From Rurimicrobium sp040387755 (GTDB lineage: Bacteria; Bacteroidota; Bacteroidia; Chitinophagales; Chitinophagaceae): a stretch of 64,000 bases of DNA. Shown here piece by piece: positions 7,063-16,365 of the stretch. The DNA is taken from contig JAZKDB010000001.1 of the NCBI GenBank assembly GCA_040387755.1, positions 496,001 to 560,000 on the forward strand. Reading direction: 5' to 3'. The notes beneath the pieces are model-generated. The model searched no databases. It was given only the letters and a program-made list of their open reading frames with translations, and was not told the origin of the DNA. The position numbers were made by a program, and so were the translations under genes. How positions within the stretch are numbered: the stretch's first letter is position 1; every line of letters starts with the position of its first letter.

Positions 7063-8808
7063 TTGAAATTACTCTTAACCTATCTGAGCAAATACAAATC
7101 GCTCATTTTTATAGCACTTTTACTGGCCGCCATCAATCAGGTCTTTTCTTTACTCAATCCTTATATTCTTGGGCATTATATTATTGACAAGTACGGCAAG
7201 CAGCCAGAGGCATGGAGTCGACACGATTACTTTATGGGTGTTTTGGGCGCTTTAGGGCTCATTATTACTGTGGCTATGGTGAGCAGGATTGCCAAAGCTT
7301 TTCAGGATTATGTGGTGAATGTCATCATCCAGAAGTTTGGTGCTAACCTTTACACAGATGGGCTTCGCCATGCATTGCGTTTGCCCTATCAGGATTTTGA
7401 AGATCAGCGCAGCGGAGAAACCTTATCTGTTTTACAAAAGGTGCGTGTGGATTGCGAAAGGTTTATTTCCAGTTTTGTCAATGTGCTTTTTGTTACGGTG
7501 GTAGGTATTGTTTTTGTGATGGTCTATGCCTTTTCATTACATCCTTTGTTACCCCTCATATACTTTGTTGGCGCTATTATTTTGGGCTGGCTCACCAGTG
7601 TGTTGAGCAAGAAGATTAAATCCATCCAAAAGAACATCGTTAAAGAAACGAACGCTTTGGCCGGAGCCACAACAGAGTCTTTGCGTAATATAGAACTGGT
7701 AAAAAGCCTCGGATTGACTCAACAGGAAATCCGTCGCCTGAATGCCACTACTTTTAAGATTTTGAAACTGGAATTGAGTAAAGTAAAAAGTATTCGTTCT
7801 ATCAGCTTTGTTCAAGGCACTTTTGTCAACTTTTTGCAGCAATGCATCATGTTTGCCTTGCTCTATTTTGTGTTTTCCAAGACCTTGACCATCGGGCAAT
7901 TACTTACGATGCAATTTTATTCTTTCTTCATTTTTGGCCCATTGCAGGAGTTAGGAAATGTGATTCTTTCTTACCGCGAGGCAGAAGCTTCCTTAAACAA
8001 TATCCAGCAATTATTTGCCCGCGAAGCCGAAGTAAAGCCTGCTTCGCCTGTTGCCATCAATCAGATTCAAACCCTGAAATTTGATCAGGTAGGTTTCAAG
8101 CATCAAACAGCCACTCATCCTGCTTTGGATTCTATTTCTTTCGAAATAAAGAAAGGAGAAACAGTTGCTTTCGTTGGTCCTTCAGGCTCTGGCAAAACAA
8201 CATTGGTCAAGCTTTTGGTAGGTTTGTATCACCCGCAGAAAGGAACGATTTATTACAATAATATTAAAGGTTCGGATATTGATTTTGATGAGCTCCGTCA
8301 TCAGATTGGTTTTGTTACTCAGGATACCCAATTGTTCTCTGGTACCATTAAAGAGAATCTTTTGTTTGTGAATCCGCAGGCTACAGATGCCCAGATAGAA
8401 GATGTACTGCAACGCTCTGCCTGCTATAATATACTGCAAAGAGCAGATAAAGGTATTAATACCATGATTGGTGAAGGCGGTCTGAAATTATCCGGTGGTG
8501 AAAGACAACGTTTATCTATTGCCCGTGCTTTGTTGCGCCAGCCAAGGTTGATGATATTTGATGAAGCAACTTCGGCTCTGGATTCTATTACCGAAGAAGA
8601 AATTTCACAAACCATTCGTCAGATTACTGATCAGCGCGAGCATATTACAGTAATGATTGCCCACAGGCTTTCTACCATTATGCACGCTGACAGGATTGTG
8701 GTTTTGGAAAAAGGTAATGTAGCCGAGATGGGTACACACACTCAATTGCTTGAAGAAAAAGGATTGTATTATGCTATGTGGCGTCAGCAGATTGGGGAGC
8801 GGAAGTAA
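7063..8808 (+). CDS. ABC exporter half-transporter (permease-ATPase fusion)
   Basis: The 581-residue type IV ABC exporter has six transmembrane helices in residues about 1-310 and a nucleotide-binding domain with Walker A 'GPSGSGKTTLVK', signature 'LSGGERQRLSIARALL', Walker B 'LMIFDEATSALD' and switch 'MIAHRLST'. All catalytic residues are present, so it should act as a homodimer. The cargo (lipid, peptide or drug) cannot be told. The start is a TTG. The 3' end overlaps coaE on the other strand by 35 bp, so no terminator separates them. Confidence 0.93.
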   Translation: MKLLLTYLSKYKSLIFIALLLAAINQVFSLLNPYILGHYIIDKYGKQPEAWSRHDYFMGVLGALGLIITVAMVSRIAKAFQDYVVNVIIQKFGANLYTDGLRHALRLPYQDFEDQRSGETLSVLQKVRVDCERFISSFVNVLFVTVVGIVFVMVYAFSLHPLLPLIYFVGAIILGWLTSVLSKKIKSIQKNIVKETNALAGATTESLRNIELVKSLGLTQQEIRRLNATTFKILKLELSKVKSIRSISFVQGTFVNFLQQCIMFALLYFVFSKTLTIGQLLTMQFYSFFIFGPLQELGNVILSYREAEASLNNIQQLFAREAEVKPASPVAINQIQTLKFDQVGFKHQTATHPALDSISFEIKKGETVAFVGPSGSGKTTLVKLLVGLYHPQKGTIYYNNIKGSDIDFDELRHQIGFVTQDTQLFSGTIKENLLFVNPQATDAQIEDVLQRSACYNILQRADKGINTMIGEGGLKLSGGERQRLSIARALLRQPRLMIFDEATSALDSITEEEISQTIRQITDQREHITVMIAHRLSTIMHADRIVVLEKGNVAEMGTHTQLLEEKGLYYAMWRQQIGERK

Positions 8809-9391
8809 TAGTTTGCTGCAATAGCTTTTGATGGATTTGTAACACCTGTTCTATCACAGAAGTTTTATCATCGTTGATAATTACATAGTCACAACGCTTC
8901 ATTTTCTCTTCTTCATTCATTTGTTTGGAGATGCGTTCCATCACAGCTTCTTCGCTGATATGGTCGCGCTGCATACTACGCTGAATGCGTAAATGGAGTG
9001 GGGCAGAGATGCCAATCATTACATCCATCTTTTTGTTGCTGCCGCTTTCGAAGAAAATTGCAGCTTCCTTTAATGCATAAGGAGTTGTTTGTTTTTTCAT
9101 CCATTCTTCGCCATATTGTATTACGGCAGGATGAGTAATCGCATTGAGTCTAGCCAGCTTTTCCTTGTCGGAAAATACAATTTTACTGATATGGCTTCGG
9201 TTGAGCTTGCCATTTTCATAAGCTTCTGCACCAAATAATTCAATAATCTGTTGCTGCAGTTTTCTATCCTTTTGCATCAGGTATTTAGCAGCATCATCAG
9301 CATAAAATACAGGAATGCCAAGTGTTTCGAACACCTGGCATACTGTACTTTTTCCGGAGCCTATGCCCCCTGTAATGCCTGCTTTAAGCAT
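8774..9391 (-). CDS. coaE: Dephospho-CoA kinase
   Basis: The 205-residue P-loop kinase has Walker A 'GGIGSGKST' at residues 8-16, 'GIPVFYADDAAKYLM' (the DxD-like acceptor region), 'HPAVIQYGEEW' and a LID region 'RIQRSMQRDHISEEAVMERI'. It catalyses ATP-dependent phosphorylation of dephospho-CoA, the last step of coenzyme A synthesis. It is last in the minus-strand group nusB, DUF1573, yajC, coaE, an order frequent in Bacteroidota. Its 3' end overlaps the convergent ABC gene. Confidence 0.95.
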   Translation of the reverse strand: MLKAGITGGIGSGKSTVCQVFETLGIPVFYADDAAKYLMQKDRKLQQQIIELFGAEAYENGKLNRSHISKIVFSDKEKLARLNAITHPAVIQYGEEWMKKQTTPYALKEAAIFFESGSNKKMDVMIGISAPLHLRIQRSMQRDHISEEAVMERISKQMNEEEKMKRCDYVIINDDKTSVIEQVLQIHQKLLQQTITSAPQSADAT

Positions 9392-9399
9392 TAGTATAA

Positions 9400-9750
9400 T
9401 TATTTAGTAGCTACCGCAGTTGGGTTTGTTTTTTTGCGGAATGCCATAGTCATTTCCATAGAAACTGCAGAGCGCTCGATGGTGATGAAGTTGTTGTTGC
9501 TCACTTCAAGTTTCAAAGTGCCATCTTCGTTATCTTTTGCAATTCTGCCATGGATACCAGCTGTGGTAATAATTTGCTCACCTGCAGCAATACTTTCAGT
9601 AAATTTCTTTTGCTCTTTTGCACGCTTGGCCTGTGGGCGAATCATGAAGAAATACATTACCACTACCATTCCCAACATCATCAAGGGGAATCCTAATCCG
9701 CCACCTGGTGCTGCTCCGGCAGCTTGTAACATTACAGTGTACATTGTCAT
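9400..9750 (-). CDS. yajC: Preprotein translocase accessory subunit YajC
   Basis: The 116-residue protein has a single transmembrane helix (about 18-38, 'FPLMMLGMVVVMYFFMIRPQ') followed directly by the diagnostic basic 'RPQAKRAKEQKKF' and the soluble 'GEQIITTAGIHGRIAK' SH3-like part. YajC associates with SecDF at the Sec translocon. It lies 8 bp upstream of coaE and 38 bp downstream of the DUF1573 lipoprotein gene. Confidence 0.95.
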   Translation of the reverse strand: MTMYTVMLQAAGAAPGGGLGFPLMMLGMVVVMYFFMIRPQAKRAKEQKKFTESIAAGEQIITTAGIHGRIAKDNEDGTLKLEVSNNNFITIERSAVSMEMTMAFRKKTNPTAVATK

Positions 9751-9788
9751 TTTGTTTTTTGTTTTTTAATTGAAAAGTTTGAGTAAAG

Positions 9789-10271
9789 TTATTCTGGTTT
9801 ATCCATTACTTCAGCTTTGATATTCAGTGAATGGGTGCCCTTGTTACTGTTCGTAAAAATATTAACTGTTTTGTTTTGTAGTCCTGTTTTGTTGGCCGAG
9901 TTAAATTTGACACCAATTATAGCGCTTTGACCGGGAGCTATTGGCTCGCGGGGATATTCAGGAACAGTGCATCCGCAAGTGCCAGCTGTATTTGATATCA
10001 ATAAAGGTGATTTGCCGTTGTTGGTAAATTTAAAATCGTAAGAAGCAACTTCGCCTTCATGCATTTTGCCAAAATCATGAAAAGTGTCTGTAAAATCCAT
10101 TGTTGCCAGCCCTTTAGTAGCTACGGCTTCGTTTGTTTCTGCCGATCGGGGATTATTGATTAATGAAGCATCCAGTTTTTTCTTGTCGCTACCCGTTTTG
10201 TTTTCAGTATCGCAAGAGGTCCAAAAAATGCCCGAAATGCCTGCAATTAATATTCCTTGCCAAAGTTTCAT
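9789..10271 (-). CDS. DUF1573 lipoprotein
   Basis: The 160-residue protein has a lipoprotein signal (MKLWQGILIAGISGIFWTSC, acylated Cys at 20). A DUF1573 immunoglobulin-like domain (about 55-155) follows, with 'FTDTFHDFGKMHEGEVASYD', 'NTAGTCGCTVPEYPREPI' and 'PGQSAIIGVKFNS'. The conserved CGC turn is the family hallmark. This is a Bacteroidota periplasmic or surface family of unknown role. It sits between nusB and yajC in the usual order. Confidence 0.9.
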   Translation of the reverse strand: MKLWQGILIAGISGIFWTSCDTENKTGSDKKKLDASLINNPRSAETNEAVATKGLATMDFTDTFHDFGKMHEGEVASYDFKFTNNGKSPLLISNTAGTCGCTVPEYPREPIAPGQSAIIGVKFNSANKTGLQNKTVNIFTNSNKGTHSLNIKAEVMDKPE

Positions 10272-10312
10272 AAAAGTATATTTTGGATGTTTAGAAATTA
10301 TGAGGACAGCAA

Positions 10313-11248
10313 TTACTTGGTTAATCTATCTTGTTTGTTGATTTTTTTATCCTTTTCCAGATCTTTTAAAATCTTGTCCAATACGGCATTGACAAAATGC
10401 CCGCTTTGAGGAGTGCTGTATTGTTTGGCAATTTCAATGTATTCGTTTATAGTAACCTTTGTTGGGATAGTTGGGAAATACATCAACTCACATAAACCCA
10501 AACGTAGCAGAATCAGGTCTATTTGTGCCACACGGTCGGCTTCCCAATTGATGAGTTTTGGCTCAATCAATTCCATACAATAATCAGCTTTTTCAATTGC
10601 TGTAGTTAATAAGGTTTTTGCATAGTCCAGTTTTTCGCCGGTGAGCAATGCCATAAAGTTGATGTTGGAGCTATTCTTGAAGAAGTTATCCATCAGGATG
10701 TAAATCATCTCTTTATCATCTTCCCATCCGCTGATTTCGTCCTGAAGATAGTTTTGGAAATCCTCATTGTTAATCATCAGTTCTGTCCAGATGTATCGGA
10801 TGATGGCTTTTTCACTTTTTGCTTCACGACCTTCTAAAGCTATATATTCTTTATAGATATCGGCTGTACATAATTGCTGATAGAGTTTTTTTACCCAATC
10901 CTGATCTATACTTTCTTCAATATGAGTGGATTTCAGCTTTTGCTGATAAGTATCATTACTTAAGGTTTTCCAGATAAAATCATTTCCGGCTATTTTGATA
11001 TCTACATTTTTGTCTGCCTCTGTTGGGATATATTTTGAGGAGCGAAAACGGGCATCAATTTCGGCATATTGTGCAACAGACGCTACATACGCAATGGTAG
11101 TAGTGAATAATTCCAATGATAATGCCAACTTTTCGTTGAGTATTTTCAACCCGGATTCGGTAGCGCTATCTATATTATCGGGTTGGGTGGCGTGCAGGGT
11201 GTATAAAGTTTGCATCACTTTTACCCGAATATTTCTACGACTGATCAT
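10313..11248 (-). CDS. nusB: Transcription antitermination factor NusB (long Bacteroidota form)
   Basis: The protein has 311 residues. It begins with the NusB-like 'SRRNIRVKVMQTLYTLHA', has an inserted helical region of about 150 residues, and ends with the NusB RNA/NusE-binding domain including 'ADRVAQIDLILLRLGLCEL' and 'PTKVTINEYIEIAKQYSTPQ'. E. coli NusB has about 140 residues, and this length is typical of Bacteroidota. It binds boxA RNA with S10 in rRNA antitermination. A -7 box directly upstream suggests its own promoter. Confidence 0.93.
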   Translation of the reverse strand: MISRRNIRVKVMQTLYTLHATQPDNIDSATESGLKILNEKLALSLELFTTTIAYVASVAQYAEIDARFRSSKYIPTEADKNVDIKIAGNDFIWKTLSNDTYQQKLKSTHIEESIDQDWVKKLYQQLCTADIYKEYIALEGREAKSEKAIIRYIWTELMINNEDFQNYLQDEISGWEDDKEMIYILMDNFFKNSSNINFMALLTGEKLDYAKTLLTTAIEKADYCMELIEPKLINWEADRVAQIDLILLRLGLCELMYFPTIPTKVTINEYIEIAKQYSTPQSGHFVNAVLDKILKDLEKDKKINKQDRLTK

Positions 11249-11281
11249 AATGCCTTAAAAGAACGTTTGTTTTTGAGGTTG

Positions 11282-11289
11282 CAAATGTA
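11282..11289 (-). promoter_or_regulatory. -7 box (TACATTTG) upstream of nusB
   Basis: The minus strand reads TACATTTG, an exact TAnnTTTG match, 33 bp before the nusB ATG. It suggests nusB can be transcribed separately from pgk. No clear -33 element was found. Confidence 0.5.
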
Positions 11290-11349
11290 GGGCAAAAATC
11301 TTGCTTAGGCTTTGAAACACTAAAATAAGACAGTATTTGAAGCTTTTTT

Positions 11350-11505
11350 TTAACAACCCGAAAATTTAAAACCAAAATAGAAAACGAACAACCAGGCAAT
11401 CCCTTTAATCAGGAAAAATAGAAAACCAAGCACACCAATGCGTTTTAGCCAATTCTTTTTTGGTGTGCCTGGATTCAAATTGTTTTTATCTAGCTCTGTA
11501 TTCAT
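11350..11505 (-). CDS. 51-aa single-pass membrane peptide
   Basis: An ATG at 11505-11503 opens a 51-residue frame. The hydrophilic N-terminus contains 'NPGTPKKNWLKRIG', followed by one hydrophobic helix 'VLGFLFFLIKGIAWLFVFYF' and the tail 'KFSGC'. The pattern K-R-I-G-x3-F-L-F-F-L-I-K-G is one I associate with a small Bacteroidota membrane peptide often mislabelled or left unannotated. It lies 15 bp downstream of pgk and about 100 bp upstream of nusB on the same strand. The function is unknown. Confidence 0.75.
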   Translation of the reverse strand: MNTELDKNNLNPGTPKKNWLKRIGVLGFLFFLIKGIAWLFVFYFGFKFSGC

Positions 11506-11520
11506 TTGCAAAAGGGTAAA

Positions 11521-12732
11521 TTATCCTTTAATAGCTGCAATGCCGGGCAATACTTTCCCTTCAAAATATTCAAGCATAGCACCTCCACCGGTAGATACAT
11601 AGCTTACCTTGTCTGCAAAGCCAAATTTATTGACAGCAGAAACGCTGTCGCCACCGCCTACAAGGGAGAAAGCTCCGTTTGCTGTTGCTGCTACTACCGA
11701 TTCTGCAATAGTTTTGGTTCCATTCTGAAATTTTTCCATTTCGAAAACACCCATCGGGCCATTCCAAAGAATAGTTTTACTACGTGTAATGACTTCCGAG
11801 AAAGCTGTACATGCTTCTGCTCCAATGTCTAAACCCATCCAACCATCGGGGATTGAAGTATTATAGGCAAGGTCGGTATTGGCATCAGGAGCAAATTTGT
11901 CCGCAATAATGCTGTCTACAGGTAGGTGAATGTTGACTCCTTTGGCTTTGGCTTTCTCCAATAGTTCGTTAGCCAAATCCATTCGGTCGTCTTCGCATAA
12001 AGATGAGCCGATTTTACCACCCTGAGCTTTGAAGAATGTATAAGCCATGCCACCACCAATGATGATGTCAGTAGCTTTGTTCAATAAATTCTCGATAATC
12101 AATATTTTATCCGAAACTTTTGCACCCCCTACAATAGCTGTAAATGGCTTTTCGGCTTTGTGCAATACTTGCTCTGCAGCGCTTACTTCGCCTTCCATCA
12201 GCAAGCCAAACATTCTGTTTTCGGGTGCGAAATATTGTGCAATTACCGCCGTAGAAGCGTGTGCACGGTGTGCTGTACCAAAGGCATCGTTAATGTATAC
12301 ATCGCCATAAGTGGCTAATTGCTTTGCAAAATCCTCATTACCTTTTTCTTCTTCTTTGTAATAACGAAGGTTTTCCAGCAACAAAACTTCACCAGCAGCA
12401 AGACTTTTGGCCTTGTTAGCAGCATCTTCGCCGATACAGTCTTCTGCAAATAATACAGGTTTTCCCAACAATTCGCTCAAACGGCTCACAATTCTGCTCA
12501 AAGAAAAGTCAGCTTTGGTCAATTCGGGCTTTTTCTCCATATCCTTGATTGGACGGCCCCAATGGCTCATTAATACCACACTTCCGCCGTCATTCAATAC
12601 TTTTTGGATAGTGGGTATAGCAGCACGGATGCGGGTATCGTCACCTATTACATCATTCTTGATGGGGACATTAAAATCTACACGGATGAGGGCTTTGCGG
12701 CCATTAAAATTAGTACTTGCAAAAACTGACAT
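11521..12732 (-). CDS. pgk: Phosphoglycerate kinase
   Basis: With the ATG at 12732 (MSVFASTNFNGRKALIRVDF) the product has 403 residues, close to the family norm. An in-frame upstream Met at 12780 would add 16 unconserved residues. Motifs are 'RVDFNVPIKN', 'LMSHWGRP', 'LLLENLRYYKEEE', 'FGTAHRAHAST', 'TAIVGGAKVSDKI', 'WNGPMGVFEM' and 'GGGDSVSAVNKFGF'. It catalyses ATP-generating phosphotransfer in glycolysis. It is transcribed toward the 51-aa peptide and nusB. Confidence 0.96.
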   Translation of the reverse strand: MSVFASTNFNGRKALIRVDFNVPIKNDVIGDDTRIRAAIPTIQKVLNDGGSVVLMSHWGRPIKDMEKKPELTKADFSLSRIVSRLSELLGKPVLFAEDCIGEDAANKAKSLAAGEVLLLENLRYYKEEEKGNEDFAKQLATYGDVYINDAFGTAHRAHASTAVIAQYFAPENRMFGLLMEGEVSAAEQVLHKAEKPFTAIVGGAKVSDKILIIENLLNKATDIIIGGGMAYTFFKAQGGKIGSSLCEDDRMDLANELLEKAKAKGVNIHLPVDSIIADKFAPDANTDLAYNTSIPDGWMGLDIGAEACTAFSEVITRSKTILWNGPMGVFEMEKFQNGTKTIAESVVAATANGAFSLVGGGDSVSAVNKFGFADKVSYVSTGGGAMLEYFEGKVLPGIAAIKG

Positions 12733-12777
12733 TGTTTTATTTCTGTTGTTTAAAAATTGTTTTTGATGGAAAGAGCG

Positions 12778-12785
12778 CAAAAGTA
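12778..12785 (-). promoter_or_regulatory. -7 box (TACTTTTG) upstream of pgk
   Basis: The minus strand reads TACTTTTG, 45 bp before the pgk ATG at 12732. This supports the shorter start, since the longer Met at 12780 would overlap the box. Confidence 0.5.
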
Positions 12786-12798
12786 AGAAAGATAATTT

Positions 12799-14139
12799 TT
12801 ACAGCATTTGCCTTGTTTTCAGTTCGAGGTATTTATTGATTACATCAATGCTCAGGTTTTTGGGAGTACTGAGTATGGACAGGATACCGTGTCGTCTTAA
12901 TTCTTTTACAATTTGTTTTTTTTCAAAATCAAAGCGTTCCGCAATTGTTTTGACATAAATGTCTTTGATACTTTGGGCTTCGTTTTCATGAAGTTGTTTA
13001 ATCATTGTGTTTTCAAAAAAAACGACACAAAGCAGGTGTTGTCTGGCCAATAGTTTAAGATGGGGTAATTGCCTTTCAAGGGCAGCCATTGTTTCGAAAT
13101 TAGTAAAGAACAGCAACAAGCTTCGTTGTCCTACTTTTCTTTGCAGATTGCTCCTGAGGCTATTGAAATCACTTTCTTTGAATTCTGTTTTTTGCTGGTA
13201 AAGTGCCTCCTGTATATGAAAAAATTGATTGTTCCTTTTGTCAGCAGGGATTATTTCAATTTCGCTTTTGGAAAAAGTGATGAGCCCGGCTTTGTCCTGT
13301 TTGAGCAAAGCAATGTTCAGTACTGCCAGAGACGCATTGATGGCATAGTCCAATAGACTTAATCCATCAAAGGGCATTTTCATGGTACGTCCTTTGTCTA
13401 TTACGCAATAAATTTGTTGCTGACGGGCATCTGTGTACATATTTGTCATCAATCCACCTCGTCTGGCTGTCGCTTTCCAGTTAATATTTCGGATGTCATC
13501 ACCAAGAACATAATCCTTGATTTTCTCAAATTCAAGGCTATTCCCTACGCGTCTCATTTTTTTATCACCAGCCTGGCTGTTTTCGCCAAGCGCCATTAAT
13601 TGATACTTCTTTAATCGGAGGAAAGAAGGGTAAACTTTTACTGTTTCAGTACCCTCTGCAATCATTCTTCTTTGCAGAAATCGAATCGGACTTTCGATAA
13701 AGCATAACAAGCGACCAAACTCGTACAAGCCCCGGCTTTTGGGACATAATGTATATTGTAAGTGTTCATTGCTGCTGTATTTAATCTTAGTTTTTAGCAA
13801 GAAATCCCTTTTCTGAAATTGTTCCGGCAATTCGTCAATGATGCGTAGCCAGATGCTGAACGGAAACTGATTGTTGATTTTGATTTGTACTTCATTTTCG
13901 TCTCCCAAACTCATTTTGGCCGGTAATATTCTATGTGCAATCAGACGGCCGCGTAGTATAAATAAGAATGAAAAATCGATGATAGTCAGTAAAATAATAA
14001 GACCGAAAAAAAAGAACGAGGGCCAAAATAGAAATTCAAAGAAATAGGCACCTAAAAACAGGACAGATGTCAGTAGTAAAAGTCCGTACCAACGTGAACT
14101 GATATAAAGATTTGAAAAGATGTTTTGGAAAAAGGACAT
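12799..14139 (-). CDS. DUF58 domain protein
   Basis: The 446-residue protein has two N-terminal transmembrane helices (about 18-65) and then a large cytosolic part. The DUF58 signature 'DDIRNINWKATARRGGLM' is followed by a von Willebrand A-like fold with 'VIDKGRTMKMP' (DxGRxM) and 'LITFSKSEIEI'. DUF58 proteins usually lie next to a MoxR AAA+ ATPase and are thought to help assemble or activate large complexes. No MoxR gene is adjacent here; chrA is upstream and pgk downstream. Confidence 0.88.
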   Translation of the reverse strand: MSFFQNIFSNLYISSRWYGLLLLTSVLFLGAYFFEFLFWPSFFFFGLIILLTIIDFSFLFILRGRLIAHRILPAKMSLGDENEVQIKINNQFPFSIWLRIIDELPEQFQKRDFLLKTKIKYSSNEHLQYTLCPKSRGLYEFGRLLCFIESPIRFLQRRMIAEGTETVKVYPSFLRLKKYQLMALGENSQAGDKKMRRVGNSLEFEKIKDYVLGDDIRNINWKATARRGGLMTNMYTDARQQQIYCVIDKGRTMKMPFDGLSLLDYAINASLAVLNIALLKQDKAGLITFSKSEIEIIPADKRNNQFFHIQEALYQQKTEFKESDFNSLRSNLQRKVGQRSLLLFFTNFETMAALERQLPHLKLLARQHLLCVVFFENTMIKQLHENEAQSIKDIYVKTIAERFDFEKKQIVKELRRHGILSILSTPKNLSIDVINKYLELKTRQML

Positions 14140-14185
14140 TAATAGCAGGATAAGTATTGGAGAAAATCGTTCAGTGGTGAGGGCT

Positions 14186-15391
14186 TTATAAATGAGTTAC
14201 CCAGCCCAACAGCAGCCAGCCCATCACTACAAATGGGGCAGGTATTTTTGTAAAGTACAAAATCGCAAAGGTTAGTCCTGCAACAATAACCGTTGCCAGC
14301 TCCATTTGCATAGCAGTTTGCTGAAACAACACAATTCCTGAAGCCCATACAATACCCACAATTGCGGCATTAATTCCCTCTATTGACCTGAAAATAACTA
14401 CATAATTCCTTAGATTCTGGTAAAGAGGGAAAAGGAACAGCAACAGTAAAGTACTGGGTAAAAAAACACCTATTGTAGCGGTAAGGCAGCCAATCACCTG
14501 CCACATTGGCCCATAATTGCTCATTGCAATACCACCCACAAAGGTGCAAATTGAAAATACCGGTCCGGGCACTGCCTGTAGCATTCCATAACCTGTCAGC
14601 AACTGACTCTGGTTAATCCAAGGGGTTTGTGGGCGAGTTACAAACTGATACAGCATCATCGGTATCAGGGCCTGCCCTCCACCAAAAACAATACTTCCGA
14701 AACGATAAAAGTTCTCGAATAAGTTGAACACACGCCTATGTTCCCAATGATTTAATCTTGCCCATTCACTGAGAATACCTGCGGCTGCAAAAAGCCCAAA
14801 AAAGATCCATAGGATATTCCAGTTTACTTTGAAATGTGAAGGGTTTTCTCCGGGAATGCGCTTATCACTAAAATTACTGATAATGCCTGCTGTAACTATT
14901 AAACTAGGGAATACCCAAGGGGATTTTATAAACACAGTAGCAGCAATACTACCCAGCATAATGCACCATGTTGCTAGGTGTTTGACACTTTTTTGCATCA
15001 TCTTAATAGCTGCAAAGATGATGAAACCAAGAGACATCGGTTTGATAAAACTGAACAATTGCTCCTGAAGTTCTTTTGCATCCAGATAAACAAGCAAAAA
15101 AGAAAAAAGTGCCATTAGTATCGTTGCCGGCAATATCCATATTAGCAAAGTAAGCAAGGCTAATGGAACGCCACCTCGTCTGTAGGCAATTAGAAATACG
15201 GTTTGAGATGAAGATGGACCAGGCAAAATCTGGCAGAACGCATTGTATTCCATCAATTCCTCTTCCGTGACATCTTTACGCTTCAGTGCAAATGTCTTTA
15301 CCATCATCGCAATATGTACCTGTGGTCCGCCAAATGCTGTGCAGGCGTACATCAATACTGCTTTGAGAAATGGTATATGGCGTAAAAACAT
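14186..15391 (-). CDS. chrA: Chromate transporter ChrA (two-domain)
   Basis: The 401-residue membrane protein has two homologous CHR halves. Half one has 'AFGGPQVHIAMM', 'YNAFCQILPGPSSSQTVF' and 'RRGGVPLALL'. Half two has 'IVFGGGQALIPMMLYQFV' and 'GMLQAVPGPVFSICTFVGG'. The 'FGGxQ' and 'PGP' motifs in both halves identify long-chain CHR proteins, which export chromate by proton antiport in characterised bacteria. It lies 46 bp upstream of DUF58. Whether it moves chromate here is unproven. Confidence 0.92.
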   Translation of the reverse strand: MFLRHIPFLKAVLMYACTAFGGPQVHIAMMVKTFALKRKDVTEEELMEYNAFCQILPGPSSSQTVFLIAYRRGGVPLALLTLLIWILPATILMALFSFLLVYLDAKELQEQLFSFIKPMSLGFIIFAAIKMMQKSVKHLATWCIMLGSIAATVFIKSPWVFPSLIVTAGIISNFSDKRIPGENPSHFKVNWNILWIFFGLFAAAGILSEWARLNHWEHRRVFNLFENFYRFGSIVFGGGQALIPMMLYQFVTRPQTPWINQSQLLTGYGMLQAVPGPVFSICTFVGGIAMSNYGPMWQVIGCLTATIGVFLPSTLLLLFLFPLYQNLRNYVVIFRSIEGINAAIVGIVWASGIVLFQQTAMQMELATVIVAGLTFAILYFTKIPAPFVVMGWLLLGWVTHL

Positions 15392-15531
15392 AATATCAAT
15401 AAGCGCTCATTTGGAACGGAAAAGTAAGTACAAATGTGTGAACTTTCAAATAAGGAGATATTTTTGGGATAAATGACTGAATTTTAAACTTCAGTTTGTA
15501 ACTTGCGCTTCAAATTCACAAAGCAATTATT

Positions 15532-15675
15532 ATGTCTCATCCAATAGTTTTGAATGCACTTTATGACGCCGGCAACAAAGCAGGAGTATTATTAGCTTGG
15601 GGAACCAGCATTTTACTTACCGTTGAGCTGGTTTATGTAATGTTCAAATACGTTTTTGCCAAGAACAAAGAATAA
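15532..15675 (+). CDS. 47-aa single-pass membrane peptide
   Basis: The ATG at 15532 opens a 47-residue frame, MSHPIVLNALYDAGNKAG followed by a hydrophobic helix 'LLAWGTSILLTVELVYVMF' and a basic tail 'KYVFAKNKE'. It ends 9 bp before the pdxH start on the same strand. I do not recognise a family. The helix, the charged ends and the tight spacing to pdxH suggest a real gene. Confidence 0.55.
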   Translation: MSHPIVLNALYDAGNKAGVLLAWGTSILLTVELVYVMFKYVFAKNKE

Positions 15676-15684
15676 TTCAGGAAA

Positions 15685-16332
15685 TTGTCTCATCCTTCTA
15701 TTGCCCACATCCGTACGGATTATATGCAGGCCTCTCTTGACGAAACAGAGCTTGGCCAAGAGCCCTTTTCTTTTTTCAGAAAATGGTTTGAACAGGCAGA
15801 CGTCTCTAAAGTCAACGAAGTAAATGCAATGACTCTTGCTACTGTTGATGAGCATTCCAAACCTCATGCCCGTATCGTTTTGCTGAAAGCAATTGACGAC
15901 AAGGGCTTTACTTTTTTTACCAATTACGATAGCAGTAAAGGCAAAAATATTGCTGCCAATCCCAATGCTGCATTGGTGTTTTTTTGGCCCGAACTGGAAC
16001 GTCAGGTTCGTATTGAAGGCATAATTGAAAAAGTAACTGTTGCTGAAAGTGACGAATATTATCTCAACAGACCCAGAGGCAGTCGCCTTGGTGCATGGGC
16101 ATCTCCACAAAGTTCTGTTATTGAAAGCAGGGCAGTGTTGGAGGCTAATGAAAAGAAGTATCATGAACATTTTGAAGGTAAAGAAATTCATCGTCCCGAA
16201 CATTGGGGTGGATATCGTTTATTACCTAATCGCGTAGAATTTTGGCAAGGTCGCCCAAGCCGCTTGCACGATAGAATTTGTTTTGAATTGGATGCTGATG
16301 GCAATTGGCAAAAATTTAGGCTTGCTCCCTAG
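15685..16332 (+). CDS. pdxH: Pyridoxine/pyridoxamine 5'-phosphate oxidase
   Basis: The 215-residue FMN enzyme converts PNP and PMP to PLP. Motifs are 'HIRTDYMQASL' at the N-terminus, 'NAMTLATVDEHSKPHARIVL' (FMN strand), 'FTNYDSSKGKNIAANP', 'RQVRIEGIIEKV', 'SRLGAWASPQSS' and the C-terminal 'VEFWQGRPSRLHDR'. The start is a TTG at 15685 preceded by AGGAAA. The conserved 'IRTDY' lies upstream of the first ATG, which favours the TTG start. Confidence 0.95.
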   Translation: MSHPSIAHIRTDYMQASLDETELGQEPFSFFRKWFEQADVSKVNEVNAMTLATVDEHSKPHARIVLLKAIDDKGFTFFTNYDSSKGKNIAANPNAALVFFWPELERQVRIEGIIEKVTVAESDEYYLNRPRGSRLGAWASPQSSVIESRAVLEANEKKYHEHFEGKEIHRPEHWGGYRLLPNRVEFWQGRPSRLHDRICFELDADGNWQKFRLAP

Positions 16333-16365
16333 TATTCATGTATCTTGCTCCCAAACCGTCTTGTT

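Noticed and set aside
15613..16203. 196-aa open frame on the minus strand
   Set aside because: It is antisense to pdxH, whose FMN motifs are clear.
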